Of a DNA stretch of 64,000 nt, positions 25,911 through 33,990 are shown in pieces. The DNA is from Wenzhouxiangella sp. XN79A. Lineage in GTDB: Bacteria; Pseudomonadota; Gammaproteobacteria; Xanthomonadales; Wenzhouxiangellaceae. Below the pieces are notes generated by a model. That model had not been told where the DNA came from. It worked only from the letters and a program-made list of their open reading frames with translations, and made no database searches. The DNA lies in assembly GCF_012272825.1 (NCBI RefSeq), contig NZ_JAAWWS010000145.1, positions 1 to 64,000 of the forward strand, written 5' to 3'. Position 1 is the stretch's first letter; each line of letters begins with the position of its first letter. The position numbers and the translations under genes are program-made.

Positions 25911-26759
25911 ATGACCGACCAGTCCGGCCTCGATTACCAGTTCGATACCCGCGTCGCGGAGCAGTACGACGTCATCCGCGGGCATCCCGCCGAGGTCTCC
26001 GACGAAATCGGCCGGGCGATTGCCGCGCAGATGCCCGAGGCGGCACGCGTGCTCGAACTGGGGGTCGGTACCGGGCGGATCGCGTTGCCCGTCGCCGCGG
26101 CCGGGTGCGAGGTCTACGGCATCGACGTCTCGGCACACATGCTGGCCTGGCTGTCGCGCCGCATCGCGACGGAGGGCCGCGACAACATCCACCTGGCGCG
26201 CGGCGACATCACGGCGCTGCCGTTCCGCGAAGGCGCGTTCGACGGCGCGATGGCGGTGCACGTGCTGCACCTGGTCGCCGACTGGGCCGACGTGCTCGAG
26301 CAGGTCAGCCGCCTCGTCCGGCCGGGCGGCATGCTGGTGCTGGGCCGCGACTGGATCGACCCGGAGTCGTTTTCCGGCACCCTCCGCAACACCTTCCGCC
26401 GGACCGTGGTCGAGGTCGGCACCGAGATGCTGCCGCCCGGCGCCACGGCCGCGGCGCCGCCGAGCGGCGGTGCGGCGATCGTCAAGACGCTGATGGACCT
26501 GGGTGCCCATCCGGTCGGCGAAGGCGAAGTGATCGGCGCCGAATGGCAGACCGAGCTCACCCCGCGCCAGGTGCTCGACGGCATCCGCTCGCGCGACGAC
26601 GCCGAGAGCTGGGTGCTGCCCGACGACGTGCTGACCGAGACCATGCGCCGGCTCGACGCCTTTGCCGAAGCGCAGTGGCCGGACCTCGATGCCGAGCTGC
26701 CGGTCACCCGGCGGTTCATGCTGGGCGTGTTCCGCTTCGGCGACCGAGCGCGGGCGTAG
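25911..26759 (+). CDS. Class I SAM-dependent methyltransferase
   Basis: A 282-residue protein with an intact methyltransferase core: motif I RVLELGVGTGRIALPVAAAGCEVYGIDVS, post-I acidic residue, RGDITALPFREGAFDGAMAVHVLHLV (motifs II/III region) and LVRPGGMLVLGRDW. The C-terminal third is family-specific. The substrate is unknown. It starts 42 bases after the PucC-family gene behind GGAGAA, so co-transcription is likely. Pigment or quinone substrates are possible but not shown. Confidence 0.8.
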   Translation: MTDQSGLDYQFDTRVAEQYDVIRGHPAEVSDEIGRAIAAQMPEAARVLELGVGTGRIALPVAAAGCEVYGIDVSAHMLAWLSRRIATEGRDNIHLARGDITALPFREGAFDGAMAVHVLHLVADWADVLEQVSRLVRPGGMLVLGRDWIDPESFSGTLRNTFRRTVVEVGTEMLPPGATAAAPPSGGAAIVKTLMDLGAHPVGEGEVIGAEWQTELTPRQVLDGIRSRDDAESWVLPDDVLTETMRRLDAFAEAQWPDLDAELPVTRRFMLGVFRFGDRARA

Positions 26760-26786
26760 CCGTGACCTTTGGCGCATGAGTGCTCG

Positions 26787-26906
26787 GGAGTCGAGCGCGA
26801 TTTCGTCATGCCCGGCCAGGCGCTGGCCTGCAAGGTCGGCATGATGAAAATCCTCGAGCGGATCATCGGCGAGTGGATCGCCGAGACGCGGGCCTCGGGG
26901 GTCTGA
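26787..26906 (+). pseudogene. C-terminal remnant of a DUF885-family protein
   Basis: An open stretch without a start reads ERDFVMPGQALACKVGMMK and then ILERIIGEWIAETR before TGA. PGQALAYKIG-KIL is the hallmark C-terminal motif of DUF885 proteins, which are about 550-600 residues long. Only this tail remains, with an in-frame stop at 26763, so it is best read as a gene fragment. Confidence 0.5.
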
Positions 26907-26975
26907 TCCCGGTCCGGTCGAACCCTCGAGCCCCGTACGGGCGTTCCGCGCCCCGGCCGCGGTAAGCTTCCCGGC

Positions 26976-27830
26976 ATGGCCGTCTCGACCCTCGCCGCGA
27001 TTCCGTCCCACGTTCGCGCGTTCCTGCGCCGTCCGCTGCGGTTCGTCGACTCGTGGTGGCTGCCGATCGGGCTGGGCACGACCATCGGCGCGGTCCTGGT
27101 GTTCAGTATCGTGTTCCTCGAGCCGATGGGGACCGACCGCTACACCGGCTCCTATCCGACGCTTCGCTACATGGGCTACGGGCTGTGCGTGCTGGGCTCG
27201 TTCCTGGTCGTCCATGCGCTGGCCCGGGCCTGGCTGGAGCGGCGCCGTCGGGTCTGGCGGATGGGCCACGAGCTGGTCGCGCTGGTCCTGCTGATCCTGC
27301 TGATCTTCAACAGCTGCTACGCCTGGCTCTGCCTCGTCATCAACCAGGTGCCGGTCACCTTCGACGGTTGGTTCGGCTTCTCGACCCGGATTGCCGCTCC
27401 CTATCTGCTGCTGCTGACGCCGCCGGCCCTGCTGGCCCGGCGCGCGCTGATCGCCGTACTGGGCGACCGGGCCGGCGAGGAGCGGATCGTGCTGACCGGT
27501 CGGAACCAGGGCGACCGGCTGCGCCTCCCGGCGTCCGATTTCGTGTTCGCCGAGGCCGAGCAGAACTACGTCACGATCCACTTCCTGCGCCGCGGCGAGC
27601 CCGATCGACGGATGTTCCGCGCCACGCTGGCCCAGATCGAGGACCAGCTGCCGGCCGCGCTGCGCGTGCATCGCTCGTACCTGGTCCACCCGGGCCGGGT
27701 GCGCGCCGTCGAGGGCAATGCCCGGAAGCGGACCGCGAGGCTGGACGGCGCCGACCGACCGATTCCGGTCTCGCCGAACTTCGAGCTGGCCAGGCTCGAG
27801 GCGGCGATGTCGGAGGCCGGGCCGGGCTGA
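26976..27830 (+). CDS. Membrane-anchored LytTR-type transcriptional regulator
   Basis: A 284-residue protein. The N-terminal half carries about four membrane helices (for example GTTIGAVLVFSIVFLEPMG and ELVALVLLILLIFNSCYAWLCLV). The C-terminal 100 residues are a LytTR DNA-binding domain: DFVFAEAEQNYVTIHFLRRG, LRVHRSYLVHPGRVRAVEG and RPIPVSPNF are family signatures. There is no receiver domain, so the membrane part may sense the signal. AlgR-like target sequences lie just downstream, before the S41 peptidase. Confidence 0.88.
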   Translation: MAVSTLAAIPSHVRAFLRRPLRFVDSWWLPIGLGTTIGAVLVFSIVFLEPMGTDRYTGSYPTLRYMGYGLCVLGSFLVVHALARAWLERRRRVWRMGHELVALVLLILLIFNSCYAWLCLVINQVPVTFDGWFGFSTRIAAPYLLLLTPPALLARRALIAVLGDRAGEERIVLTGRNQGDRLRLPASDFVFAEAEQNYVTIHFLRRGEPDRRMFRATLAQIEDQLPAALRVHRSYLVHPGRVRAVEGNARKRTARLDGADRPIPVSPNFELARLEAAMSEAGPG

Positions 27831-27873
27831 CGGTCGCCCGATCCCGGACCGGCGTCGTCGTCCCGGCCGCGTC

Positions 27874-27923
27874 GCGTTCGTCCCGCCGGTGTTCGGTTTC
27901 GTCAAACAGGCTTCGCGTTCGTC
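27874..27923 (+). promoter_or_regulatory. Triple AlgR-like (LytTR) binding sites
   Basis: Three copies resembling the AlgR consensus CCGTTCGTC occur in the same orientation: GCGTTCGTC (27874-27882), GGTTTCGTC (27895-27903) and GCGTTCGTC (27915-27923). They are spaced 21 and 20 bases apart, about two helical turns. They sit between the LytTR gene and the S41 peptidase (ATG at 27994). Confidence 0.5.
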
Positions 27924-27993
27924 ACAGCCCGCTGGACAAGGGGGTCCGGCCGCTCGAGACTGGCTGCACACCCAAGCACGACCGAGTCCGATC

Positions 27994-28989
27994 ATGAACC
28001 GATTACTTGCCCCTCTTTTCCTCGCGCTGGCCGTGAGTGCACTTCCGGGCCGGGCTGCCGCGCCCCCCGAGCCGCTGCCGCGCGCCGCGCTCGTCGAGAA
28101 GATCCTCGCCACCGCCGAGGCCGCCGTGGCCGACCCGCGCTGGCTCGAAGGCCCGGCATGGCAGGAGTTCAAGGACGCCGTCCGCGATCCCGAAATGCAG
28201 GCGCTGGACGACGCGGCGTTCCGCCGCGCGTTCAATGACGCGACCGACGGGCTGCCGTTCACCCATTTTCGCCTGCACTGGCAGAATCCGCCCGAGGGCG
28301 AGGACCACGCCGCGCCGCCGATCACCCTGGACTGGCTGAGCGACGGCGTGGCGCGCATACGGGTCCGGATGTTCGCGGGCGATCCGGCCCTCTTCGCGGC
28401 TCGGATGACCGAGGTCATCGAGTCCGGCGCCGAGGCGCTGATCCTCGACCTGCGCGGCACGCCGGGCGGCTCCTTCCCGACCGCGGTCGCGGTTTCGCGG
28501 GCGCTGGTGAACGAAGCGATGGATGCCGGGGCCTTTCTGACCCGGGGCTGGTACGCGCGTCACCGGACGACCCCGAACGCCGAGCAGTACGCGGCGATCC
28601 CGCCCGTGGAGGACTTGGACCTCGAGGTCTTCGTCCGACAGCTGCAGCGCGACGGCGCCGCCCGCCTGGTGCTGCCGGCCCACGACGGGCCGGTGTTCGC
28701 CGGTCGCGTGGTCGTCCTGACCGACAGCGCCACGGCCAGCGCCTGCGAGCCCCTGGTCTACCGACTGCAGCAGCGCGGGGTGCCGGTGATCGGCGAACGC
28801 ACCGCGGGCGGCATGCTCAGCGCCGAGCACTTCCCGATGGACGGGACCTTCAAGCTGTTCGTGCCGGTGGCCGACTACGTCGCGCCCGACCTCGTGCGGC
28901 TCGACGGCCGCGGCGTGGCGCCGGATATCGAGGTGCCGGCCGAAGAGGCGCTAATGCGCGCTCTGGCGCTGCTCGATCAATCCGTCTGA
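27994..28989 (+). CDS. Secreted S41-family peptidase
   Basis: A 331-residue protein. A signal peptide (MNRLLAPLFLALAVSALPGRAAA) is followed by a tail-specific-protease-like domain. The motif GAEALILDLRGTPGGSFPTAVAVSRALV is typical, and VVVLTDSATASACEPLVYRLQQRGVPVIGERTAGG contains the expected nucleophile serine (SATAS-C-E). There is no obvious PDZ domain, so it resembles the short C-terminal-processing/IRBP-like members. It lies downstream of three AlgR-like sites and is probably controlled by the adjacent LytTR protein (inference). Confidence 0.82.
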   Translation: MNRLLAPLFLALAVSALPGRAAAPPEPLPRAALVEKILATAEAAVADPRWLEGPAWQEFKDAVRDPEMQALDDAAFRRAFNDATDGLPFTHFRLHWQNPPEGEDHAAPPITLDWLSDGVARIRVRMFAGDPALFAARMTEVIESGAEALILDLRGTPGGSFPTAVAVSRALVNEAMDAGAFLTRGWYARHRTTPNAEQYAAIPPVEDLDLEVFVRQLQRDGAARLVLPAHDGPVFAGRVVVLTDSATASACEPLVYRLQQRGVPVIGERTAGGMLSAEHFPMDGTFKLFVPVADYVAPDLVRLDGRGVAPDIEVPAEEALMRALALLDQSV

Positions 28990-29330
28990 GTCGGGTCCCA
29001 GGTTCCGTGCGCGGACGGCGTAGGGCGTCGAGCGTGCAAAAAGTCGAAAGAGATGCGGGTGCTTGACCCCCCCCCCCTTCATTTTTGTATTCTGCAATTG
29101 GCGTTGGCAAACACCAGGGGTCGTCAACAAGAATCAGACGAAGTAATTTCAGGGTTACGGGGTTCGTTTGAACTAACGTTGGAGTGTCATCATGGCGATG
29201 GGGCTCTGGACCCGCATGGCCTTGTTCAAGGCTTCGTCTAGAATCGACATCGTTGGTTCGCTCTTTTTGATGAATCTCAGGCTTTTCGGCGCCGAACAAT
29301 ATTCCGTCAGTTCAATCAGGAGAAAGCAAA
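28990..29330. other. Intergenic boundary of an AT-richer island, with an 11-C homopolymer
   Basis: No gene is visible. Composition shifts abruptly to AT-rich after about 29065. A run of eleven C (29067-29077) is followed by ATTTTTGTATTC. The run could vary in length or be an assembly weak point. The 3' end supplies an AGGAGA ribosome-binding site for the next gene. Confidence 0.5.
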
Positions 29331-30185
29331 ATGCGACGAACCTTTTTGCTAGCCCTCGGCATATTTTTCGGTGATGCATCCGCGGACTCTGCATGGTGGC
29401 AGCTCTGTGATAGCTGTACTACGTCCCAACAGTTCAGTAATGCCGTCGTTGGCGCACCGGCACCCCATGAAATCGTGTATGTAACGAATCGGCAAACGAA
29501 CACGACGAAAAAATTCAACCGATTCACGACCTGGGAAGATTTGGGAACTGGCTACGTCCAGATGACCCATGTATATCCGGTGACAATGAGTGCCTCCGAA
29601 GAAGATGCATTCGAGTCTGCGGTGGAGAAATCCAGAATCGTTCAGTTGCGAGTCCCCCGATCGGATCTCGATGGCCTCGTTCCTGGCGTCGGACCGAGTG
29701 AATCTGCAGTGATCGATATCCAGAACGGTTATCTCGGTAGTCCGATCATCAATGCCATACGAGATATGGTGGAGCTCAGTGGGGCGTTGCCCGACCATGT
29801 TTCGGTAAGTGCAGAAGCCGGATTGAGTACTCCAATTGCCGGCGCCAACTATGGACAGGGGAACTCGATTCGCCAGAGTTCTCTGACCGTGATCATCAAT
29901 TATCCGGATGGATCGAGCCTTCAGGTAGTTCGGAACCCCGATGGATCACTGACCGGATGGGCAGCGGTCGATGCTGACGGAAACGTCATCCTGTTCCAAG
30001 CCCAAGATGGCAGTTTGGTGCCCGTCGATGCCAGCTCTATCGGAGATGAATATTCATTCGGTCCTGGGGGTCCGGCTATCGGCGATGCTGCGCGAGAACT
30101 TCTAGAAGTCTGGTTCCGTGAGGGGCTGAACTGCTGGAGCGAGCCTACCCCGATTGGAATTCGTGTGAATTGCAGTCGCCCCTAG
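29331..30185 (+). CDS. Secreted protein of unknown function in an AT-richer island
   Basis: A 284-residue protein with a short signal peptide (MRRTFLLALGIFFGDASADS). After it come WWQLCDSCTTSQQF, a mixed alpha/beta middle, and a Gly/Pro/Asp-rich stretch with repeats of the type NYPDGSSLQVVRNPDGSLTGW and DADGNVILFQAQDGSL. Cysteines near both ends (C27, C30, and two in the last 20 residues) could form disulfides. The middle repeats resemble short beta-hairpin repeats of surface or exported proteins. It is AT-richer than its neighbours and uses codons such as AAT and GAT freely, suggesting horizontal acquisition. No family is recognised. Confidence 0.65.
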   Translation: MRRTFLLALGIFFGDASADSAWWQLCDSCTTSQQFSNAVVGAPAPHEIVYVTNRQTNTTKKFNRFTTWEDLGTGYVQMTHVYPVTMSASEEDAFESAVEKSRIVQLRVPRSDLDGLVPGVGPSESAVIDIQNGYLGSPIINAIRDMVELSGALPDHVSVSAEAGLSTPIAGANYGQGNSIRQSSLTVIINYPDGSSLQVVRNPDGSLTGWAAVDADGNVILFQAQDGSLVPVDASSIGDEYSFGPGGPAIGDAARELLEVWFREGLNCWSEPTPIGIRVNCSRP

Positions 30186-30301
30186 TTGCAGGCGATTCTT
30201 TCGCCTTGCAAACACTGAATGCGGTGCTGTTCGACCGGAGCGAGGGCTGACCCCTCGGTTCAATTGGTCAGAGGCGTGGGCGACATGGTCGCCCGCGCCA
30301 G

Positions 30302-32203
30302 TCATTCTGGCTCCTCGACCGCGTACCCGAGATGCAGCAGTGCCGCCTGCACTTCGTCGAGAATCGCCGGGTCGTCGATCGTCGCCGGCATCGTCCACTC
30401 GCGACCGTCGGCGATCGATTTCATCGTGCCGCGCAGGATCTTGCCCGAGCGGGTCTTGGGCAGGCGATCGACGGCCGCGACGAGCTTGAACGCGGCGACC
30501 GGGCCGATCGATTCGCGCACGCGGGCGATCAACTCCGCCCGCAGCGTCTCGGCGTCGCAGTCGACGCCGTCCTTCAGCACCACCAGCCCGAGCGGCAGCT
30601 CGCCCTTCAGCGCATCGCGCACGCCGAACACGGCACACTCGGCCACCGCCGGATGCCCGGCCAGCGCTTCTTCCATCTCGCCGGTCGACAGGCGGTGGCC
30701 GGCGACGTTGATCACGTCGTCGATGCGGCTCATGATCCACAGGTAGCCGTCGTCGTCCTTGATGCCGGCGTCGCCGGTCAGGTAGTAGCCCGGATAGCGT
30801 TCCAGGTAGGCGCTGCGGTAACGGTCGTCGGCCTGCCACAGCGTCGGCAGGCAGCCCGGCGGCAGCGGCAGCTTGATGACGATCGCGCCGATCTCGCCGT
30901 CGGGTTGTTCGTTCCCGTCCGAATCCAGAACGCGCACGTCGTAGCCCGGCACCGCGCGGGTCGGCGAGCCCGCCTTGACCGGCAGGCGCTCCAGCCCCAG
31001 GCAGTTGGCGGCGACCGGCCAACCGGTCTCGGTCTGCCACCAGTGGTCGATGACCGGCACGCCCAGTCGATCCTCGGCCCAGTGCAGCGTTTCCGGGTCG
31101 CAGCGCTCGCCGGCCAGGAAAAGCGCGCGCAGGCTCGACAGGTCCGACTGTTCGATGAAGCGGCCCTCGGGGTCTTCCTTGCGGATCGCCCGGAACGCGG
31201 TCGGCGCGGTGAACAGGGTCGACACGGCGTGACGTTCGATGACCCGCCAGAAGGTGCCCGCGTCGGGCGTGCCGACCGGCTTGCCCTCGAACAGCACGGT
31301 GGTCGCGCCGATCAGCAGCGGCGCGTAGACGATGTAGGAATGGCCGACGACCCAGCCGACATCGCTGGCCGCCCAGAACACCTCGCCGGGGTGCGTGTCG
31401 TAGATGTTCGGCATCGACCAGGCCAGGGCCACGGCGTGGCCGCCGTGGTCGCGGACGATGCCCTTGGGCTGGCCCGTGGTGCCGGAGGTGTAGAGGATGT
31501 ACAGCGGGTCGGTGGCTTCGACCGGCACGCAGTCGGCGGGTTCGGCATCGGCCACTTCGCTCGCCCAGTCGTAATCCCGGTCTTCGATCAGCACCGCCTC
31601 GCACTGTTCGCGCGCCAGGATCAGCGTGGACTCCGGCGGATGCTCGGCGGCCTCGATCGCCGCGTCGAGCAGCGGCTTGTACTCGACGATCCGGCCCGGC
31701 TCGATGCCGCAGGAGGCCGACAGGATCATCTTCGGTTTCGCATCGTCGATGCGCTTGGCCAGCTCGGCCGCGGCGAAGCCACCGAACACCACCGAGTGGA
31801 TCGCGCCGATCCGGGCGCAGGCCAGCATGGCCATCGCGGCCTCGGGGACCATCGGCATGTAGACGATGACCCGGTCGCCCTTCGTCACCCCGCGCGCGAC
31901 CAGCACACCGGCGAGCCGGGCGACCTCGTCGCGCAGTTCACGATAGGTCCAGCGGCGAATCGTTCCGGTGACCGGTGAATCGTGGATCAGCGCCACCTGA
32001 TCGGCCCGGCCTCCGTCCACGTGCCGGTCCAGCGCGTTGTGGCAGGTGTTGAGCCGGCCGCCGGGAAACCAGCGGTAGAACGGCGCGCCGCTGTCGTCGA
32101 GTACGCGGTCCCAGCGGCGATCCCAGTCAATGGCCCCGGCCGCCTCGGCCCAGAACGTTTCGGGGTCTTCGAGCGAGCGTTGGTGAAGTTCGGCATGGGT
32201 CAT
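30302..32203 (-). CDS. Propionyl/acetyl-CoA synthetase (AMP-forming)
   Basis: A 633-residue ANL-superfamily enzyme. The N-terminus FWAEAAGAIDWDRRWDRVLDDSGAPFYRWFPGGRLNTCHNALDRHV resembles PrpE/ACSS3 more than Acs. The P-loop-like motif is LYILYTSGTTGQPKGIVRD, with VFWAASDVGWVVGHSYIVYAPL and DHWWQTETGWP in the expected order. The C-terminal PKTRSGKILRGTM holds the catalytic lysine that is usually acetylated. It activates short-chain acids, probably propionate, for central metabolism. The ATG at 32203 lies behind GGGAGGA; sequence upstream is repeat-derived. Confidence 0.88.
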   Translation of the reverse strand: MTHAELHQRSLEDPETFWAEAAGAIDWDRRWDRVLDDSGAPFYRWFPGGRLNTCHNALDRHVDGGRADQVALIHDSPVTGTIRRWTYRELRDEVARLAGVLVARGVTKGDRVIVYMPMVPEAAMAMLACARIGAIHSVVFGGFAAAELAKRIDDAKPKMILSASCGIEPGRIVEYKPLLDAAIEAAEHPPESTLILAREQCEAVLIEDRDYDWASEVADAEPADCVPVEATDPLYILYTSGTTGQPKGIVRDHGGHAVALAWSMPNIYDTHPGEVFWAASDVGWVVGHSYIVYAPLLIGATTVLFEGKPVGTPDAGTFWRVIERHAVSTLFTAPTAFRAIRKEDPEGRFIEQSDLSSLRALFLAGERCDPETLHWAEDRLGVPVIDHWWQTETGWPVAANCLGLERLPVKAGSPTRAVPGYDVRVLDSDGNEQPDGEIGAIVIKLPLPPGCLPTLWQADDRYRSAYLERYPGYYLTGDAGIKDDDGYLWIMSRIDDVINVAGHRLSTGEMEEALAGHPAVAECAVFGVRDALKGELPLGLVVLKDGVDCDAETLRAELIARVRESIGPVAAFKLVAAVDRLPKTRSGKILRGTMKSIADGREWTMPATIDDPAILDEVQAALLHLGYAVEEPE

Positions 32204-32295
32204 GGTGCGTCCTCCCGGAGGCCTGCGAAACGAGCCCAGCGTCGCACGCCGCCCGCCGCCCCGCCATTCGACCTTTGGCGGACGGGGTGGAGGCG

Positions 32296-32428
32296 GTGAG
32301 CGGTGAGCAGTGAGCAGTGAACAGTGAGCAGTGAACAGTGAGCAGTGAGCAGTGAGCAGTGAGCAGTGAGCAGTGAGCAGTGAACAGTGAGCAGTGAACA
32401 GTGAGCAGTGAGCAGTGAGCAGTGAGCA
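32296..32428. repeat. Heptanucleotide array (GTGAGCA/GTGAACA) x19
   Basis: Nineteen contiguous 7-base units: the first is GTGAGCG and the rest are GTGAGCA or GTGAACA. Because 7 is not a multiple of 3, the array is stop-free on the reverse strand and yields spurious LLTAHCS-type frames. It lies between divergent prpE-like and ubiA-like genes. Confidence 0.95.
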
Positions 32429-32433
32429 GACAA

Positions 32434-32475
32434 CTGAAAACTGAAAACTGAAAACTGAAAACTGAAAACTGAAAA
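32434..32475. repeat. Heptanucleotide array (CTGAAAA) x6
   Basis: Six perfect CTGAAAA units directly abut the GTGAGCA array. Same 7-base period, different sequence. The array ends 54 bases before the ATG of the prenyltransferase gene and may overlap its promoter. Confidence 0.95.
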
Positions 32476-32529
32476 CCGCCGATCTCGTTTTTCGGGCACA
32501 CTTGCCGACAGTCCGAACCCGACCTGCCC

Positions 32530-33483
32530 ATGGCTGCAGAACCGGCCGTCGAGTCCGTGCCTCGCCGCATTCCCGCCGCGCTTCGTCCGCTGGTCGCGAT
32601 CCGCGCGCCGTTCCTGCTCGCATCGCTGCTGCCGGTCGCGCTGGGCCTGGCCGGCGCGTACCAGGCCGGCGTCGCGATCGATGGCGCGCTGGCGGCCTGG
32701 AGCCTGCTGGCCGCCGCCTTGTTGCACGCCGGAATCAACGTGCTCAACGACGTGGTCGATGCCCGCAACGGCACCGACGCGATCAACGTCGATCGGATTC
32801 CTCCCTTCACCGGCGGCAGCCGGATGATCCAGGACGGGGTCTACACCGAGCGCGAACTGGCCCGGCTGTCTGCCATCCTGTTCGGCCTGGCGATCCTGAT
32901 CGGCCTGTGGCTGGTCGTTGAGTCCGGCCCGGTGCTGCTGCTGCTTGGCGCGGTCGGCCTCCTGCTCGGCTGGAGCTACTCGGCCGAGCCGCTGGCGTTG
33001 AACCGCCGCGGGCTCGGTGAGGTCGCCGTGCTGGCCGGCTTCGCGCTGCTGCCGGCCGCGGCCTGGAGCGTGCAGACCGGTGCCTTCGAGCTCCGGGCGC
33101 TGGCCCTGGGCCTGCCCGGCGGACTGCTGATCGCGGCGCTGCTCTACATCAACCAGTTTCCCGACGTGGCCGCCGACGCCGCGGTCGGCAAGCGCCACTG
33201 GGTGGTGCGGCTGGGAACGGCGAAGGCTCGCTGGGGCTACCTTGTGCCGGTGGCCGCGGCGTGGGCCATCGCCGGGCTGGTGCTGCACTGGCTGGCGCTC
33301 GGCCTCGCCGGCGCGCTGCCGCTGCTGCCGGCCGGCCTGTCGATCGCTGCATTCACGGTCCTGGCCCGTGACCACGACCGGCCGTCGGCGCTGAAGCCTG
33401 CGATCGTCTGCACCCTGCTGGCGGCGCTCGCGCACATTGCGCTGCTGGCCGCGGTGCTGGCCTGGAGTGCGCCGGCCGACTAG
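32530..33483 (+). CDS. UbiA-family prenyltransferase (MenA-like)
   Basis: A 317-residue protein with about eight membrane helices. The first Asp motif is NVLNDVVDARNGTDAINVD, with the NDxxDxxxGxD spacing seen in MenA-type enzymes, followed by PPFTGGSRMIQDG. The second motif is NQFPDVAADAAVGKRHWVVRLG. It probably transfers a polyprenyl chain to an aromatic acceptor such as dihydroxynaphthoate; the acceptor is inferred. No other menaquinone gene is visible here. The heptad arrays lie just upstream. Confidence 0.82.
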   Translation: MAAEPAVESVPRRIPAALRPLVAIRAPFLLASLLPVALGLAGAYQAGVAIDGALAAWSLLAAALLHAGINVLNDVVDARNGTDAINVDRIPPFTGGSRMIQDGVYTERELARLSAILFGLAILIGLWLVVESGPVLLLLGAVGLLLGWSYSAEPLALNRRGLGEVAVLAGFALLPAAAWSVQTGAFELRALALGLPGGLLIAALLYINQFPDVAADAAVGKRHWVVRLGTAKARWGYLVPVAAAWAIAGLVLHWLALGLAGALPLLPAGLSIAAFTVLARDHDRPSALKPAIVCTLLAALAHIALLAAVLAWSAPAD

Positions 33484-33562
33484 TCGGAACCCACCGCGCC
33501 GCTGCCTGGGCGGTCCGTTCACCGGCTATGCTCTGTGCTGATCCGTCGTCAGAGAATCGACC

Positions 33563-33916
33563 ATGACCGACCGCGTCAAGCAGTTCAACGAATACCGCCG
33601 CAAGATGAACGAGCGCCTGCTCGCCGAGGACAACCGCGTGATCAAGCGGATGTTCTCGCTGGATTCGCTGACCTACAGCGGCGACGGCGCGCTCGACGCC
33701 AAGAGCAAGGAACTGATGGGCCTGGTCGCCTCGCTGGTGCTCAGATGCGACGACTGCGTCAGCTATCACATCGCCCAGAGCGTCGAGGCCGGTGCCAGCC
33801 GTGAAGAGATCATGGAAACCATGAGCATCGGCCTGGTCGTCGGCGGCACGATCGTGATTCCGCACCTCAGGCGGGCGACGGAGTTCCTCGATGAAATCAC
33901 CGGGGCGGGCCGGTGA
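33563..33916 (+). CDS. Carboxymuconolactone decarboxylase/AhpD-like protein
   Basis: A 117-residue protein of the CMD family. The AhpD-type redox motif is LRCDDCVSYH (CxxC with following His), and EAGASREEIMETMSIGLVVGG is the usual helix pair. Such proteins act as hexameric peroxidase partners or remain uncharacterised. It has its own ATG at 33563 and lies 79 bases after the prenyltransferase. Confidence 0.85.
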   Translation: MTDRVKQFNEYRRKMNERLLAEDNRVIKRMFSLDSLTYSGDGALDAKSKELMGLVASLVLRCDDCVSYHIAQSVEAGASREEIMETMSIGLVVGGTIVIPHLRRATEFLDEITGAGR

Positions 33917-33990
33917 TCCGCGGACCCGGCCGGATCCGCCGGACCGCGTCCGACGCGATCGCTCGCTCGAAGCTGCGATAGACTGGGGTC

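Noticed and set aside
30186-30211. Hairpin after the AT-rich gene as a terminator
   Set aside because: The stem has a bulge and no T-run follows, so support is too weak.
32296-32475. Heptad arrays as a CRISPR
   Set aside because: Units are contiguous 7-mers without spacers, and no cas genes are nearby.
32200-33522. Frame with LLTAHCS and FQFSVFS repeats
   Set aside because: It is a translation of the heptad arrays plus the antisense of the prenyltransferase gene.
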